Part shown: piece after piece, positions 22,863-31,827 of the stretch | Numbering within the stretch: the first letter of the stretch is position 1 | Layout of the letters: the number at the start of each line of letters is the position of its first letter | Assembly: GCA_037444825.1 (NCBI GenBank) | Contig: JBBILR010000016.1 | Location: 1-58,344, forward strand | Length of the DNA: 58,344 nucleotides | From: JBFLVU01 sp037444825 | GTDB taxonomy: Bacteria; Acidobacteriota; UBA4820; DSQY01 | Reading direction: 5' to 3' | Position numbers and translations under genes: made by a program | The notes under the pieces: model-generated | Told to the model about the DNA's origin: nothing | The model's database searches: none | Seen by the model: only the letters and a program-made list of their open reading frames with translations

Positions 22863-25700
22863 ATGGCGATGAAAGTTCCCCAGCCCCCTGAGGGCTTCTT
22901 CCATACCGACGACCTCCACCGGGCGGTCTACAGCCGGGCCGCCTGCCTCTACCTCCGGAGGCCCGCGGGGGTTCTCTTTCCCCGGGGCGAGGCCGACTAC
23001 CGCTGGGCCCTGGACCGGGCCCGGGAAATGGGGGTGGGCCTCACCCTCCGGGGAGGGGGCTCGGGACTGGCGGGCCAGACGGTGGGCGAGGGGCTCGTCG
23101 CCGACGCCTCCCGCTTCCAGAACCGCCTGCTTCACGTGGACGAGGGGGGAAGAACCGCCCGGGTCCAACCGGGCCTCGTCCTCTCGGAACTCAACCGCGC
23201 CCTGAGGCCCCTGGGTCTCCGCTTCGCGCCGGACCCCTCCAGCCAGGACTTCTGCACCTTGGGGGGGATGCTGGCCAACAACTCCAAGGGGGCCCGGTCG
23301 GTGAAGTACGGCCCCACCGCCGCCCACACCCTCTCCCTGGGCCTTCTTCTGGCCGACGGCACCCGCCTGGAGCTCTCCCGGGGGCCCCGGGCGCCGCAGG
23401 AGTATCCCCACCCGGCCCTGCGCGCCGCGGCCTCCCTCCTCGAGGAACACCGGGCGGAGATTCTGGCCCGCTGGCCCCGGAGCCGCTCCAACACCTCCGG
23501 GTACAACCTCAAGGATTGCCTCGGCCCCCCCGGCCGGGTGGACCTCCTGCCGCTCTTCGTGGGTTCGGAGGGGACCCTGGCGGTGTTCTTGGAGGCGACG
23601 GTGGCCCTCTCTCCCCTGCCCAGGGCCCAGGAGCTGTGCCTCCTGGAGTTTCCGTCGGTGGAGGCGGCGGGGGAGGCGGTCCTCGAGATCCTGCCCGTGG
23701 GGCCGTCGGCCCTGGAGATCCTCGACGAGACCTTCCTCGACATCATCCGCAAGGGTTGGGGGGCCTTTCCGCTCCCCGTGGGGGAGGAAGCGAGGTGCCT
23801 CCTCCTCGTGGAGACCGACGGGGAGTCCGAGGAGGCGGCGGAGGCCATGGAGGCGGTCCTTCGCGCCGTTTCGGGAGCCGGCCTCCTTTCCGCGCGGAAG
23901 GCGGCCTCCCCCCGGGAAAGGGCCGCCATCTGGGCCTTCCGGAAGGCCGCCAGCCCCCTCCTCAACCGGGGCCGCGGGAAGCTCAAATCCGTCCGCTTCA
24001 TCGAAGACGGGGCGGTGCCGCCGGAGGCCATTCCCGCCTACCTGCAGGGCGTGCGGCGGATCCTGGGGGGACGGGGCATCCAGGGGGTGATCTTCGGCCA
24101 CGCCGGGGACGGGAACTTCCACGTCAACCCCTTCATGGACCTCAGGGACCCCCGCCACTTCCGGGAGGTCCCCCGCATCGCCCGGGAGACGGCGGAACTC
24201 CTCGCTTCCCTCGGGGGGACCCTTTCGGGGGAGCACGGCGACGGCCGCCTCCGCACCCCCTTCCTCCCCGTCGTCTACGGCCCCCTCACCGCTCTCTTCC
24301 GCGCGGTAAAGCGGGCCCTGGACCCGGAGGATCTGCTGAACCCCGGCATCCTGGCCCCCGAGGAGGCCGAACCCATGGAGAAGGGGTTCCGCTTCCACCC
24401 CGGCTACCGGGCGGTCCCCCTCCCGGGTAGGCTCGCCCTCCCTTCGTGGGTGGAGGAGGCGGAGCGGTGCCACGGCTGCGGGACCTGCCGGGACTTCTGC
24501 CCCACGGCCCGGGCGACCTCCGAGGACCTCCTGGCCAGCCGGGGGAGGGCCCACCTCCTCCAGGCCCTCCTCGCCGGCGACCTCTCGGTGAAGGAGGCCC
24601 GAAAGAGAAGCGTGCGGGCGGTCTTCGAGTCGTGCCTCGGCTGCTCCCTCTGCGCCCTCCACTGCCCCACGGGGGTGGACGTGGCCCCCCTGGCGGGGGC
24701 CTTCCGCGAGGCCTTCACGCCGCCCGGGGAGCGCCTCCGGGACCGCCTGCTGGCCTCCGTGCCCACCCTGCCGTACCGTCTCGGCCCCGAGGGCGCCCGC
24801 CTGCTGGGCCGCCTCCAGGCTTCTCCCCCCGGGCGCCTTCTGGCCCCCGCGCTGGCCGGCTTGCGGCCGGACCTTCCCGCCCCCTTGGCGGCGGAGGAGA
24901 CGGCCTTCGACCCCTCCCGCCTCCACCACTTCCGCCCCGCCTTGAACGGCAACGGGAAGGCGGCGTACTTCTACGGCTGCTTCGGCAACACCTTCAACCC
25001 GGGCGGTGAGGCGGTCCTGGCCGTGGAGGTGCTTCTGGCGCTGGGCGTGGAGGTGGTGGTGCCGCCCCAGGCTTGCTGCGGGGTCTCCAAGTTCGCCCGG
25101 GGTCTTGTCCACCAGGCCGCCGAGGACGTGGCCTTCAACCGGAGACAGTTCTTGCCGTGGGTGGAGAGGGGCTTCACGGTGGTGGCCTCGGCCCCCTCGT
25201 GTCTCCTGGCCCTCACCCGGGAGGCGGGACGCCACTTCCCCGGCCCCGAAGCGGAGGCCCTGGCCCGGGCCTCCCGCGGCCTCTTCGGCTTCCTTCGGGA
25301 TCTTCTGGGACGCATCCCGGTTTCCCTGCGGCCCGTCCCGCTGGCCGTGGTCTACCAGACCCCCTGCCACGGGGCGGTGCTGGGGACGGCGGGGGAGGAG
25401 GTGTCCCTTCTCCGAAGGATCCCCGGCCTTTCGGTCCTCGACGTCACCGAAGAGTGTTGCGGGCTGGCCGGCTCCCACGGGGTGGAGCGCCGCCACGCCG
25501 GCGTGGCCGAGGCGGTGGCCTCCCGCCTCTACGGGCGGATCGCGGCGGCGGCGCCGCAGGCCGTGGTCACCCCCTGCGGCTCCTGCAAGATCCAGGACGA
25601 GGCGCACCTGAAAGGCATCCCGGTGGTGCACCCCCTGGAACTGCTGGCTCGGGCGCTGGGAATCGGGGGGAGGGCGGGGACCGGGGTCCAGGGGGGGTAG
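22863..25700 (+). CDS. Fused FAD/Fe-S oxidoreductase (D-lactate/2-hydroxyacid dehydrogenase type)
   Basis: This 945-residue protein has an FAD-binding 4 domain (about 30-230, with RGGGSGLAGQTVG) and an FAD-oxidase C domain (about 230-490, ending GEHGDGRLRTPFLP). Two 4Fe-4S motifs, CHGCGTCRDFCP and CLGCSLCALHCP (about 535-605), come next. Two cysteine-rich CCG domains follow, with QACCGVSK and EECCGLAGSHG. The layout matches GlcD-GlcF fusions such as YdiJ/Dld-II, which oxidise D-2-hydroxyacids such as D-lactate and pass electrons on. The substrate is not fixed by sequence. It is a single gene, convergent with aconitase. Confidence 0.9.
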   Translation: MAMKVPQPPEGFFHTDDLHRAVYSRAACLYLRRPAGVLFPRGEADYRWALDRAREMGVGLTLRGGGSGLAGQTVGEGLVADASRFQNRLLHVDEGGRTARVQPGLVLSELNRALRPLGLRFAPDPSSQDFCTLGGMLANNSKGARSVKYGPTAAHTLSLGLLLADGTRLELSRGPRAPQEYPHPALRAAASLLEEHRAEILARWPRSRSNTSGYNLKDCLGPPGRVDLLPLFVGSEGTLAVFLEATVALSPLPRAQELCLLEFPSVEAAGEAVLEILPVGPSALEILDETFLDIIRKGWGAFPLPVGEEARCLLLVETDGESEEAAEAMEAVLRAVSGAGLLSARKAASPRERAAIWAFRKAASPLLNRGRGKLKSVRFIEDGAVPPEAIPAYLQGVRRILGGRGIQGVIFGHAGDGNFHVNPFMDLRDPRHFREVPRIARETAELLASLGGTLSGEHGDGRLRTPFLPVVYGPLTALFRAVKRALDPEDLLNPGILAPEEAEPMEKGFRFHPGYRAVPLPGRLALPSWVEEAERCHGCGTCRDFCPTARATSEDLLASRGRAHLLQALLAGDLSVKEARKRSVRAVFESCLGCSLCALHCPTGVDVAPLAGAFREAFTPPGERLRDRLLASVPTLPYRLGPEGARLLGRLQASPPGRLLAPALAGLRPDLPAPLAAEETAFDPSRLHHFRPALNGNGKAAYFYGCFGNTFNPGGEAVLAVEVLLALGVEVVVPPQACCGVSKFARGLVHQAAEDVAFNRRQFLPWVERGFTVVASAPSCLLALTREAGRHFPGPEAEALARASRGLFGFLRDLLGRIPVSLRPVPLAVVYQTPCHGAVLGTAGEEVSLLRRIPGLSVLDVTEECCGLAGSHGVERRHAGVAEAVASRLYGRIAAAAPQAVVTPCGSCKIQDEAHLKGIPVVHPLELLARALGIGGRAGTGVQGG

Positions 25701-25739
25701 GAGCCCGGAAACGAGGCCCCCGCGCCCCCCCGGTCTTCG

Positions 25740-28007
25740 TCACTTCCTCAGCGTGTTGAGGGCGCTTCCCGCCCGGAACCAGCCGATCTGCTCCTCGTTC
25801 AGCGTGTGGTTCAGGAGGATCTCCTCCCCCGTCCCGTCGGCGTGGTGCAGGACGGCCCGGACGGCCCGTCCGGGTGCCAGCCTGGCGAGGTCCAGGAGGC
25901 TCACCCGGTCGGTCTCCTCCACCTTGTCGTAGTCGGCGGGGTTGGCGAAGGTGAGGGGGAGGATCCCCTGTTTCTTGAGGTTGCTCTCGTGGATCCGGGC
26001 GAAGGAGCGGGCGATGACGGCGGCGGCGCCCAGGTGGCGGGGGGACATGGCGGCGTGCTCCCGGCTGGAGCCCTCCCCGTAGTTGCCGTCGCCCACCGCC
26101 ACCCACCGGATGCCGCGGGCCTTGTAGTCGCGGGCGATGGCGGCCAGGGGGAGCCCCCGCTGCCCGGTGACGAGGTGGGTCCCCTTGCCGGCCTCGCCGG
26201 TGAAGGCGTTGACCGCGCCCGAAAAGAGGTTGTCGCTGATGCGGTCCAGGTGGCCGCGGAAGCGCAGCCAGGGGCCGGCGGGGGAGATGTGGTCGGTGGT
26301 GCACTTTCCCTTGGCCTTGAGCAGGACGGGCAGTTCCAGGAAATCCTTCCCGTCCCAGGGGGCGAAGGGCTCGAGGCGCTGGAGGCGCTCGCTCTCCGGG
26401 GCGATCTTCACCTCCACCGATCCGGGGTCCTCCGCGGGGGGGACGTACCCGCGGAGGTCCTGCACGAAGCCGGAAGGCGGCAGGTCGGGGGCGGGCCCGG
26501 GGGGCGGAAGGAGGACCGCCTCCCCGTTCGTGCCTTCCAGCGTGTCGGTGCGGGGGTCGAAGGTGAGGCGCCCCGCCAGGGCGTAGGCGATGACCAGCTC
26601 CGGACTCGTCAGAAAGGACAGGGTGGCGGCGTTGCCGTCGTTCCTCCGCGGGAAGTTTCGGTTGAAGGAAGAGACGATGGAGTTGGTCTCGCCCGGGGCG
26701 ACGTCGCTCCGCTTCCACTGGCCGATGCAGGGGCCGCAGGCGTTGGCGAGGACCTCCGCGCCGATGGAGGAGAGGGCGGCCATCTGCCCGTCCCGCTCGA
26801 TGGTGGCCCGCACCTGCTCCGATCCCGGGGTCACCAGGAGGGGAACCCGGGCCTTGAGCCCCCGCGACGCGGCGAAGGAGGCCACCTCGGCGGCGCGGCC
26901 CATGTCCTCGTAGGAGGAGTTGGTGCACGAGCCCACCAGGGCCGCCCGGATCCGGTCCGGGTAGCCTTCCTTCGCCACCGCCTCCTTGAGCTCGGAGACC
27001 GTCCGGCAAAGGTCCGGGGAGTGGGGGCCGGTGACGTGGGGCTCCAGGGTGGAGAGGTCGAGGGTGACGACCTTCTCGAAGAAGCGCTCCGGCTCCGCCT
27101 CCACCTCGGGGTCGGCGGCGAGAAGGGCGTGGTTCTTCAGGGCCAGCTCGGCCGCCTCGGCGCGGCCGGTGGCCCGAAGGTAGGCTTCCATCCGCTCGTC
27201 GAAGGGGAAGAGGCTGGTGGTGGCCCCCAACTCGGCGCCCATGTTGGTGATGGTGGCCTTCCCCGTGGCGGAGAGGGACCGGCATCCGGGGCCGAAGTAC
27301 TCGATGACCCGGTTGGTCCCCCCCTGGACGGTGAGAATGCCCAGGAGCTGGAGGATCACGTCCTTGGGGCTGGTCCACCCGGAGGGCGCCCCCAGGAGGC
27401 GGACGCCGAGGATCTTCGGGTGCAGGACCTCCCACGGGAAGCCCGCCATGACGTCCACGGCGTCGGCTCCCCCCACGCCGGAGGCGAACATCCCCAAGCC
27501 CCCCGCGTTGGGCGTGTGGCTGTCGGTGCCGATCATGAGGCCGCCGGGGAAGGCGTAGTGCTCCAGGACCACCTGGTGGATGATGCCCGCCCCCGGCTCC
27601 CAGAAGCCGATGCCGTACTTCCGGCAGGCGGAGGAGAGGAAGTCGTAGACCTCCCGGTTTTCCGAGAGGGCGGCGCTCAGGTCCGGCCCGGCGCCCCTCT
27701 CGGCCCGGATGAGGTGGTCGCAGTGGACCGTCGTGGGGACGGCCACCCGGGGGCGGCCCGACTGCATGAACTGGAGAAGGGCCATCTGCGCGGTGGCGTC
27801 CTGCATGGCCACGCGGTCGGGCCTGAGGGCCAGGTAGCTCGAACCGGCCTGAAGCTCCGCCTGCTCGGGCCGGTCGAGGTGTCCGTAGAGGATCTTCTCG
27901 GCCAGGGTGAGCGGCCGGCCCAGCCGCTTCCGGACCACGGCCAGGGCGAAGGCCGTCCGCTCGTACACGCCGGCGATGAGGGTGGGGGTGGTTTCGATTT
28001 CCGCCAT
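25740..28007 (-). CDS. Aconitate hydratase, mitochondrial-like type
   Basis: This 755-residue enzyme has TDSHTPNAGGLGMFASGVGGADAVD, VGSCTNSSYEDM (cluster Cys), ACGPCIGQW (the other two Cys) and a swivel domain with GDGNYGEGSSREHAA. It converts citrate to isocitrate via a 4Fe-4S cluster. Length and the single-chain order fit the mitochondrial-like aconitase (TIGR01340 type), not AcnA or AcnB. The ATG at 28007 has GGAGG upstream and GTAGAATGG behind it. It lies 95 nt after truD, so it could be driven by its own promoter or by readthrough. Confidence 0.95.
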   Translation of the reverse strand: MAEIETTPTLIAGVYERTAFALAVVRKRLGRPLTLAEKILYGHLDRPEQAELQAGSSYLALRPDRVAMQDATAQMALLQFMQSGRPRVAVPTTVHCDHLIRAERGAGPDLSAALSENREVYDFLSSACRKYGIGFWEPGAGIIHQVVLEHYAFPGGLMIGTDSHTPNAGGLGMFASGVGGADAVDVMAGFPWEVLHPKILGVRLLGAPSGWTSPKDVILQLLGILTVQGGTNRVIEYFGPGCRSLSATGKATITNMGAELGATTSLFPFDERMEAYLRATGRAEAAELALKNHALLAADPEVEAEPERFFEKVVTLDLSTLEPHVTGPHSPDLCRTVSELKEAVAKEGYPDRIRAALVGSCTNSSYEDMGRAAEVASFAASRGLKARVPLLVTPGSEQVRATIERDGQMAALSSIGAEVLANACGPCIGQWKRSDVAPGETNSIVSSFNRNFPRRNDGNAATLSFLTSPELVIAYALAGRLTFDPRTDTLEGTNGEAVLLPPPGPAPDLPPSGFVQDLRGYVPPAEDPGSVEVKIAPESERLQRLEPFAPWDGKDFLELPVLLKAKGKCTTDHISPAGPWLRFRGHLDRISDNLFSGAVNAFTGEAGKGTHLVTGQRGLPLAAIARDYKARGIRWVAVGDGNYGEGSSREHAAMSPRHLGAAAVIARSFARIHESNLKKQGILPLTFANPADYDKVEETDRVSLLDLARLAPGRAVRAVLHHADGTGEEILLNHTLNEEQIGWFRAGSALNTLRK

Positions 28008-28033
28008 CTCGAGCCTCCGAAGGGTGCCCAACC

Positions 28034-28039
28034 ATTCTA
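28034..28039 (-). promoter_or_regulatory. Candidate -10 box (GTAGAATGG) for aconitase
   Basis: TAGAAT on the minus strand lies 26 nt upstream of the ATG, in the same nonamer as upstream of the PLP lyase. No strong -35 is seen. Confidence 0.4.
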
Positions 28040-28102
28040 CGGCCGGCGCCATTCCCCCGAAAAGGCGGCACCGCCCGAGGTCCGCGGGAGGCGGGCTGGG
28101 GA

Positions 28103-29080
28103 TCAGGGGGGCAGGAGGCGGACCCCCAGTTCGGCCAGGAGGACCGAGGCGTAGGCCCCCGGGGGCAGGGTGAAGGCCAGCCGGGCGTGGTCCCCCTCCA
28201 CCGACACTCGGAGGGATCCCACGGGGAGGCGCAGGGGCCTTCGGGCCCCGGGCACGCGGACCTGGGCGAGGGAACCGGGGGAGAGGCCGTGGCGGCGGAG
28301 GACCTCTTCCTCCAGGGCGGCGGCCTCGGAGGCCGCCCGGGTCATCTTTCGGCCGAAGAGGGGGCCCGCCGGCGAAACCTCCAGCCTCTGCACCCTCGAA
28401 AGGATCTCTCCGTCCACCGTTTCGGCGACGAACTCCCCCCCGGAGTCGTGGCGCTTCATCACGTCCCCGGCCACGGGACCGGGCCAGAATCCCCGCTCTC
28501 TGCGGAGCTCCAGCCACTCGTTGAAGAGGAGGGCTTGGTACACGGAGACGAGGAAGCGGGCCCTCCGGAAGGGTCCCTGGGGGCACAGGCCCAGAAAGAG
28601 GCGGCGCCCCTCTTCCAGCCCCGAGCGGTCGGCGAAGCGCTGGGGGCCGAAGGCGTTGGCGAAGCCCTCCCGCTCGACGCGGGCGGCGGCCTCGGCCAGC
28701 CGAGGGGCCTCCTCCGACCCTTCCAGCAGGATCTTCACCTCGAAGCGGTTGCCTCGGAGCTTTCCGGTCCTCAGCTTGTGGGGGTGCAGGCGCACCTCCA
28801 GCACCTCCGCCCCCGCTTCGGCGAGGAGGGCCTCCGCCCTGGAGGCGAGATGGGCGGGGACGGAGAAGGTCTGGACGGCCACCGCGTCCCGGTCCTTCAT
28901 CCCGGCGCACCCGATCTCCTCCTCGGGAACGCGGAGCCCCCGCCGGAGCAGGCCCAGGAGGTGGGGGGTCCCCATGAGGGCCCGGCGCACGAGGAGGTAG
29001 GCGTGGGAGCCGTGGCCCGCCGGTTCGAAGAGGGGGATTTCCTCCACGCGGAAGGTTTCGGGGGAGGGGCGGAATTTCAC
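28103..29080 (-). CDS. truD: tRNA pseudouridine(13) synthase TruD
   Basis: This 325-residue protein has the GMKDRDA motif (residues 60-66) with the presumed catalytic Asp, and FANAFGPQRFADRS and an insertion domain typical of TruD. It would isomerise U13 in certain tRNAs. The GTG at 29080 overlaps the larC stop as GTGA, so translation is likely coupled to the upstream gene. Length and motif order are normal for the family. Confidence 0.92.
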   Translation of the reverse strand: MKFRPSPETFRVEEIPLFEPAGHGSHAYLLVRRALMGTPHLLGLLRRGLRVPEEEIGCAGMKDRDAVAVQTFSVPAHLASRAEALLAEAGAEVLEVRLHPHKLRTGKLRGNRFEVKILLEGSEEAPRLAEAAARVEREGFANAFGPQRFADRSGLEEGRRLFLGLCPQGPFRRARFLVSVYQALLFNEWLELRRERGFWPGPVAGDVMKRHDSGGEFVAETVDGEILSRVQRLEVSPAGPLFGRKMTRAASEAAALEEEVLRRHGLSPGSLAQVRVPGARRPLRLPVGSLRVSVEGDHARLAFTLPPGAYASVLLAELGVRLLPP

Positions 29081-30234
29081 GGCAGGAGCCTGGAGAGCCC
29101 CTCGGCCACCTCCAGGGCCGGGCAGCCGGCCTTCCGGGCGGCGGCCTCCACGTCCTCCCACTCGGGGTGGAGGCGGGTGCGGCCCGAGGGCAGGGTGACC
29201 CGCTTGCAGCGAATGACCCCCCAGGGGGTCTCCACCGCCACCACCTCCCGGGGGGACTCCCGCCGCTCCCACCGGCTCATCCGGAGGCCGGTGGTGGTGG
29301 TGGTTTCGAGGATCCTTCGGGCCAGGCGCTCCTCCTCCGAAGGGGGGCACAGGAGGGTGAGGAGCCACCCGCCCCGCCCCTTCTTGCCCTGCACCGCCGT
29401 GAGGGTGACGTCGAGGGCCCCGTCGGAGCGGAGGTGCTCCACCGCCCCGGCGAGGAGCTCGGGGGTCATGTCGTCGATCTGGGCCTGGAGGACGGAGACC
29501 AGACCCTCCTGGGGACCCTCCGCCAGGAGGAGGACCCGGAGGACGTTGGGGACCCCCGGCGTGTCGTGGCTTCCCGCTCCCACCCCGGCTTTCTTCAGCG
29601 TTCCCGCCGGCAAGGGACCGAAGCGGGAGGCGAGGACCCGGGCCAGGGCGGCCCCCGTGGGGGTGGTCCTCTCCAGCGGCGGACCGAAGGAGAAGACCGG
29701 GAGTCCGCGGGTCAGCTCCACCACCGCCGGCGGGGGCACGGGGAAGGTCCCGTGGGCCATGGTGGTGAACCCCGAGCCGAGGTTCAACGGCCCCGAAACC
29801 ACCTCCGGCATCCCCAGGTCCTGCCAGGCGGCCAGGGCTCCCACGACGTCGCACAGGGCGTCCAGGGCGCCCACCTCGTGGAAGTGGACCTCCTCGGGCG
29901 AGACGCCGTGGACCTTGGCCTCGGCCTCGGCGAGGGCGGCGAAGACCTGGAGGGCCCGGTCCTTGGCGGGGGGGCCGAGAGAGGAACCCTCCACGAGGCG
30001 GAGGATCTCCGGCAGGTGCCGGGGGTGGTCCTCCTCGGGGAGGCGAGGCTCGGCGAGGGTGGCCCGGAGCCCCGCCCGGTGGACGGTGCGGAAATGGAAG
30101 GCGAGCCGACCGCCCGGCGCGGGGATGGAGCGCAGGGCGTCGTTCACCGCCCGGCCGTCGGCCCCGGCGTCCACCAGGGCGGCCACGGTCATGTCGCCGG
30201 CCATGCCGAAGGCGGGGTCCAGGTAGGCGATCAC
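29077..30234 (-). CDS. larC: Nickel-pincer cofactor biosynthesis protein LarC
   Basis: This 385-residue protein is a complete LarC (DUF111). It has YLDPAFGMAGDM at the start, EVHFHEVGALDALCDVVG, TPTGAALAR, QAQIDDMTPE and TTTTGLR. LarC inserts nickel into the pincer nucleotide cofactor used by lactate racemase and related enzymes. Here one reading frame covers what in some species needs a frameshift to join two parts. The GTG at 30234 overlaps the plsC stop (GTGA). No larB, larE or larA is visible in this window. Confidence 0.92.
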   Translation of the reverse strand: MIAYLDPAFGMAGDMTVAALVDAGADGRAVNDALRSIPAPGGRLAFHFRTVHRAGLRATLAEPRLPEEDHPRHLPEILRLVEGSSLGPPAKDRALQVFAALAEAEAKVHGVSPEEVHFHEVGALDALCDVVGALAAWQDLGMPEVVSGPLNLGSGFTTMAHGTFPVPPPAVVELTRGLPVFSFGPPLERTTPTGAALARVLASRFGPLPAGTLKKAGVGAGSHDTPGVPNVLRVLLLAEGPQEGLVSVLQAQIDDMTPELLAGAVEHLRSDGALDVTLTAVQGKKGRGGWLLTLLCPPSEEERLARRILETTTTTGLRMSRWERRESPREVVAVETPWGVIRCKRVTLPSGRTRLHPEWEDVEAAARKAGCPALEVAEGLSRLLP

Positions 30235-31025
30235 GGCCGCCCCTCCTCCCGCCGGGCGGGGGCCCCCTCGGTTTCGGCCAGGGCCTCGAGGAGGATCCGC
30301 CGGGTCTCCTCCTTGAGCCGGTCCCGGTGATCGTAGGTGAGCCCCTCGGTGGGGATGGGGGGGTGGAAGACGATGCGCACCGTCCCCGGGCGGAACCAGA
30401 AGGCCCGCCGCGACTGGATGGCCCTCGCGCCGTGGATGGAGACGGGCAGGAGGGGGGCGCCCAGGTCGATGGCGAGGACGAAGGGCCCCTTCTTGAAGGG
30501 CAACAGGACCGCGTCGGTCTTGTTGCGGGTCCCCTCGGGGAAGGTGATGAGGCAGAGCCCCGTCCGCCTCATCCGTTCCGCCAGCCGCTTCAGCGTCCTG
30601 CGCGCCTTGGGGTTGTTCCCCCGGTCCACGAAGGGGAAGCCGCCGGCCCACAGGGCCCAGCCGAAGATGGGGAGATAGAGGACCTCCTTCTTGGCCAGGA
30701 AGCGGTACCGCCGCCCCCGGATGGCCAGGATGAGGCCGTAGATGTCGAAGTTGCTCGCGTGGTTGGGAACGAGGACGTAGGGAATCCCCGGCCGGAAGTG
30801 TTCCATCCCTTCCACTTCAAGCCGGGCCCCGGCGGCCTTGAAGATGGCCCAGGTCCAGACCCGGCCCAGCCAGAGGACGATCTCCCCCCGGGTGAAGGGG
30901 GAAAGGACGATGGCGATGGGCCCGAACAGGAGAACCCCCCCCCAGATGGCGGCATGGACGAGCAGGCACCGGAGGGGGCCGTGGCGACCCTCCGCTCCCG
31001 GTTCCACCCACCTCGGCTCCTCCAT
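30231..31025 (-). CDS. plsC: 1-acyl-sn-glycerol-3-phosphate acyltransferase
   Basis: This 264-residue protein has an N-terminal membrane segment (about 22-45), the NHASNFD box (catalytic NHxxxxD) and FPEGTR. It adds the second acyl chain to lysophosphatidate at the inner membrane. The ATG at 31025 is 4 nt after GGGAGGA. It is in a run with an M50 protease and larC; the mix looks like a convenience operon rather than a pathway. Confidence 0.92.
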   Translation of the reverse strand: MEEPRWVEPGAEGRHGPLRCLLVHAAIWGGVLLFGPIAIVLSPFTRGEIVLWLGRVWTWAIFKAAGARLEVEGMEHFRPGIPYVLVPNHASNFDIYGLILAIRGRRYRFLAKKEVLYLPIFGWALWAGGFPFVDRGNNPKARRTLKRLAERMRRTGLCLITFPEGTRNKTDAVLLPFKKGPFVLAIDLGAPLLPVSIHGARAIQSRRAFWFRPGTVRIVFHPPIPTEGLTYDHRDRLKEETRRILLEALAETEGAPARREEGRP

Positions 31026-31079
31026 CGTTCCTCCCGGAAGGATTCTAGCCCAGAGGGGACCGCGGGCCAACGGAACCGC

Positions 31080-31781
31080 CTAGGGGCCCGCGAAGACCGA
31101 AAGAACCTCCAGCGGCAGGCGAAGGAAGGCCAGGTACAGGGCGAGGTAGACGGGCCTCAAGAGGGCCGAGAGCGGGGTGAAGAAGAGAAGGAGCAAGAGG
31201 ATGGGGCCCACCGCCCGGAGGCGCTCGTAAAGAAGGTGCCCGCCGCGGGGCAGGAGGGCGGAGAGGATCCAGGAGCCGTCCAGAGGGGGGATGGGGATGA
31301 GGTTGAACCCGGCCAGCACTACGTTGAGGACGCCGAGTTGGGAAAGCCACCAGGACGCGGAGTAGGGCGTCTGGAAGTCCGCCCAGAAGCGGGCCTTTCC
31401 CCACAGGAGGAGAAGCCCGCCCAGAAGGAGCGTCGAGAGGAGGGCCAGCGCGAGGTTGCTGAGGGGGCCGGCGGCCCCCACCAGGGCCTCGTCCCTCCGG
31501 GGTTTGCGAAAGTGGCGGGGGACCATGGGGACCGGCTTGGCCCAGCCGAAGACGGGGGCCCCCAAGAGGGAAAGGACCGCCGGAAGCAGCAGGGTGCCCA
31601 GGGGGTCGATGTGGGGAAGGGGGTTCAGGGTGATGCGGCCCAGCATCCGCCCCGTGGGGTCCCCCAGCCGGTCGGCCATCCAGGCGTGGGCGCTCTCGTG
31701 GACCGACAGGGAGAAGAGGATGAAGAGGAGGTTCAAGAGGAGGGTCAGCAGGCCCACCGGCGAAAGATCCAATCCACCCAT
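31080..31781 (-). CDS. Site-2 protease (M50) family membrane peptidase
   Basis: This 233-residue multi-pass protein has HESAH (HExxH zinc site) in the first helix region and NLIPIPPLDGS, matching the second NPDG-type motif. It is the short form without a PDZ domain. Such proteases cut membrane-embedded substrates, but the target is unknown. It lies between the sulfurtransferase gene and plsC, 46 nt downstream of the former. Confidence 0.88.
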   Translation of the reverse strand: MGGLDLSPVGLLTLLLNLLFILFSLSVHESAHAWMADRLGDPTGRMLGRITLNPLPHIDPLGTLLLPAVLSLLGAPVFGWAKPVPMVPRHFRKPRRDEALVGAAGPLSNLALALLSTLLLGGLLLLWGKARFWADFQTPYSASWWLSQLGVLNVVLAGFNLIPIPPLDGSWILSALLPRGGHLLYERLRAVGPILLLLLFFTPLSALLRPVYLALYLAFLRLPLEVLSVFAGP

Positions 31782-31827
31782 GGCGGATGCGCTCCTTACG
31801 GTATGAGCCCGCCCCGGCGGGGGGCGG

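Noticed and set aside
28008..28910. Long N-terminal extension of aconitase through the truD region
   Set aside because: The extension is Arg/Pro/Gly-rich and lies antisense to nothing but in another frame of truD. Aconitase similarity begins at 28007.
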